From NCBI RefSeq assembly GCF_030813055.1, contig NZ_JAUSTW010000010.1, positions 61,102 through 125,101 of the forward strand: DNA of 64,000 nt, in the 5' to 3' direction. Within the stretch, counting starts at the first letter, position 1. Each line of letters starts with the position of its first letter. Origin of the DNA: Neobacillus ginsengisoli. Its GTDB lineage: Bacteria; Bacillota; Bacilli; Bacillales_B; DSM-18226. Shown here in pieces: positions 62,581 to 64,000 of the stretch. The notes under the pieces were generated by a model that worked only from the letters and a program-made list of their open reading frames with translations, searched no databases and was not told the origin of the DNA. Made by a program: the position numbers and the translations under genes.

Positions 62581-62796
62581 TTAATGTTCGCTTTTGTCGA
62601 TTACCTTTGCTTCAAAAATGATTTGCCTTCCAATTGGTTCATATGTGGTTTCACTGCCTATTATGACCTCTTGAAAAATCGGCTTCTCCGTCCTTCGAGT
62701 TGGGACACAGCCCTGTTTCCTGATCCGCTCCAGGCAATCTTCGATCGTTTCATTTTCCTGAACCTCAAAATTCATTTTCTTTCTATCTTTACTCAT
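62581..62796 (-). CDS. NETI-motif protein (YebG-like)
   Basis: Protein of 71 aa with the name-giving motif [22 protein letters not shown] (split: [12 protein letters not shown] then [10 protein letters not shown]) at about 14-35. YebG of B. subtilis lies at the same place before purE. Function unknown. The start at 62796 forms an ATGA overlap with the upstream yebE-like gene; the frame extends to 62832 without need. AGAGGG is the likely SD, 11 bases upstream. Confidence 0.85.
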   Translation of the reverse strand: MSKDRKKMNFEVQENETIEDCLERIRKQGCVPTRRTEKPIFQEVIIGSETTYEPIGRQIIFEAKVIDKSEH

Positions 62797-63332
62797 GAAA
62801 ACAATTTCCCTCTTTTCACAGTTTTGACCCAAAATCCGCCATGGATCGATTTGGGCTCATAAGAAATGATGAATGCTTTTGGATCCAAATTCTTTATCGT
62901 ATCATATAATCGCAATTCAAATTTTCTTGGCGTTAAGATTTGCATCGCCATCCGATCCCCTTCGAGCCCATTGGCCTCCCAGTTCGTTACTCCATAACCT
63001 TTCTCTCTTAAAATTCCTGGCAGGTCCTTATCATATTCCTTTGTAATGACATTGACTGTAATATAGCCCAATGCCAACTTTTCCTCAATTTTCATACCCA
63101 CAATTACACCAATCCCATACCCAACCGCATAGGCAATCAGGTTTTGAATTTCATTAAGATTCTTCAAAACAAGGCCCAAACCCAGGACATAAATAACAAC
63201 CTCAATCGTACTTAGAGACGCTGCTAAATAGCGCCGGCCCTTTAACGTTAATATCATTCGAATCGTAAAAAAAGATACATACACAATATTAATAATAAGA
63301 ATAATAGCAACCATCATAAAACTATTGTGCAT
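62793..63332 (-). CDS. DUF2179 membrane protein (YebE-like)
   Basis: Membrane protein of about 179 aa with three hydrophobic segments in the first 95 residues, then the soluble DUF2179 domain ([23 protein letters not shown], given in short) that also occurs at the end of YitT-family proteins. [13 protein letters not shown] and [22 protein letters not shown] are typical. I choose the ATG at 63332; the frame opens at 63410, and GGGAGGG lies ten bases before the chosen ATG. Together with yebG it precedes the pur operon as in B. subtilis. Confidence 0.87.
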   Translation of the reverse strand: MHNSFMMVAIILIINIVYVSFFTIRMILTLKGRRYLAASLSTIEVVIYVLGLGLVLKNLNEIQNLIAYAVGYGIGVIVGMKIEEKLALGYITVNVITKEYDKDLPGILREKGYGVTNWEANGLEGDRMAMQILTPRKFELRLYDTIKNLDPKAFIISYEPKSIHGGFWVKTVKRGKLFS

Positions 63333-63480
63333 CAAAAGAAATCCCTCCCAGATATGTTCTCTTTCTGTAGTACAGTTTAACTCTATTTTGAATCGTTTGT
63401 TAAGAGCCAATTTAAATTGTTTTTAATTTTTTTAATTAGGGGGAAGACTCTGTTAAATTTCTTGAAATTAAACTCTATGG

Positions 63481-63553
63481 TTTATGTACCGGTTTCAAAA
63501 GTTTATGTGCCACTTTTATGCATTTATGTGCCACTTTTACCTTTTTATGTGCC
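63481..63553. repeat. 21-bp tandem repeat cluster 1 (four units)
   Basis: TTTATGTACC at 63481, then TTTATGTGCC at 63502, 63523 and 63544, exactly 21 bp apart. The ten-base core is constant except one base in the first unit; the 11-base linkers vary (GGTTTCAAAAG, ACTTTTATGCA, ACTTTTACCTT). Confidence 0.9.
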
Positions 63554-63730
63554 AACTCCTCTTAGACACCTTTCTAAACAAATAAATATCCAGGCAATAG
63601 CCTAGATTAGGTATCTTTCTCACCTTACTTTCTAGAAATTCGGCCTTTTTTTGTTCTACTTCTCGGGCATTGGACTTTTTAAGTTACCTCTTTTTTTATT
63701 AATTCTTTCTTTATCTTCCGCTTTTCATGA

Positions 63731-63782
63731 TTTATGTGCCGGTTCCAAAAGTTTATGTGCCGCTTTTATTCATTTATGTGCC
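63731..63782. repeat. 21-bp tandem repeat cluster 2 (three units)
   Basis: TTTATGTGCC at 63731, 63752 and 63773, again exactly 21 bp apart. The linkers GGTTCCAAAAG and GCTTTTATTCA are close to those of cluster 1 in the same order, so the clusters are duplicates about 250 bp apart. Confidence 0.9.
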
Positions 63783-63871
63783 ACTTCATTCTTTAAGAAG
63801 ACCATAGTTAAATACTCTGCTCTCTTTAGATTTATGGCCTATCCATTTATCCTTAAGGACAAAACACAAAA

Positions 63872-63898
63872 AAGGACAACCCATATAAGGTTGTCCTT
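63872..63898 (-). terminator. terminator of the rRNA operon
   Basis: AAGGACAACC / GGTTGTCCTT stem with a short loop, followed by TTTTTTGTG on the minus strand, eight bases after the 5S gene. Confidence 0.85.
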
Positions 63899-63905
63899 CA
63901 TTGTC

Positions 63906-64000
<95 letters not shown>

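Larger units (their letters stand above)
63333..63870. other. gene-free region between the rRNA operon and yebE
   Basis: About 540 bp, AT-rich. It contains the two 21-bp repeat clusters described separately. The yebE promoter should lie on the minus strand near 63370-63450. The 62-codon plus-strand frame at 63417 merely translates the repeats and has no ribosome site. Confidence 0.6.

Noticed and set aside
63417..63605. 62-codon plus-strand frame over the 21-bp repeats
   Set aside because: It translates the repeat; no ribosome site is present. Kept only as an observation on the repeat period.
63481..63782. CRISPR array
   Set aside because: The repeat core is 10 bp and the linkers are 11 bp and related to each other; no cas genes are near.

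Overview
The window is a chromosomal segment of a Bacillaceae bacterium (low-to-mid GC Firmicute). Evidence is the complete twelve-gene purE-to-purD operon behind a guanine-type purine riboswitch, the yerA-yerB / yerC-pcrB-pcrA-ligA-camS block, gatCAB, a Bacillus-type dgkB (dagK), a fosB-type bacillithiol transferase, strong AGGAGG ribosome sites and frequent GTG/TTG starts. The genus cannot be fixed from the sequence; a Neobacillus/Mesobacillus-like organism is an inference. Almost every gene is on the minus strand, so transcription runs from 64000 towards 1, downstream of an rRNA operon whose 5S gene is cut by the right edge.

Layout in order of transcription. 63906-64000: 3' part of a 5S rRNA gene and its terminator. 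63333-63870: a gene-free stretch with two clusters of a 21-bp tandem repeat. 62581-63332: yebE- and yebG-like genes. 49559-62580: PurBox, promoter, purine riboswitch and purEKBCSQLFMNHD. 47295-49037: yerA-like deaminase. 46165-47217: yerB. 37719-46141: yerC, pcrB, pcrA, ligA, camS and rocA. 35197-37587: two uncharacterised membrane genes facing a metal-binding-type lipoprotein. 29448-34993: nirB-nirD and three siroheme-synthesis genes, preceded by two perfect Fnr/Crp-type palindromes. 28301-29350: a GH15-type glycosidase. 25161-28078: aceB-aceA (glyoxylate shunt). 22588-24949: a cell-wall lysozyme, fosB, an OsmC protein and yueI. 20156-22238: murT-gatD (lipid II amidation), with a probable frameshift in murT. 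18415-19950: a POT peptide transporter. 14986-18193: gatCAB.

From 1000 to 14985 lies a block of accessory genes between gatB and dgkB, which are near neighbours in Bacillus subtilis. It holds an alkylation-repair cassette (adaA-adaB-2OG oxygenase-radical SAM, with alkA divergent), two malic enzymes flanking a MalK/MalR-type two-component system, and single genes for a PlsY paralogue, a methyltransferase, a thioredoxin-fold protein, a DUF1697 protein and a pentapeptide-repeat protein.

Four direct copies of an 80-81 bp element lie around the alkylation-repair cassette, one at 10667 and three at 14571-14932. Each starts with the palindrome TAATCAAACGTTTGATTA (or a close variant) and ends in GTCGA. 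I do not recognise this element. It, the 21-bp repeats near the rRNA operon, the enlarged ada operon and the murT frameshift are the points most worth checking.

Functionally the window combines purine synthesis, NAD-dependent DNA ligation and helicase functions, Gln-tRNA formation, anaplerosis from C2 and C4 acids (glyoxylate shunt, malic enzymes), nitrite use, and several stress-protection genes.
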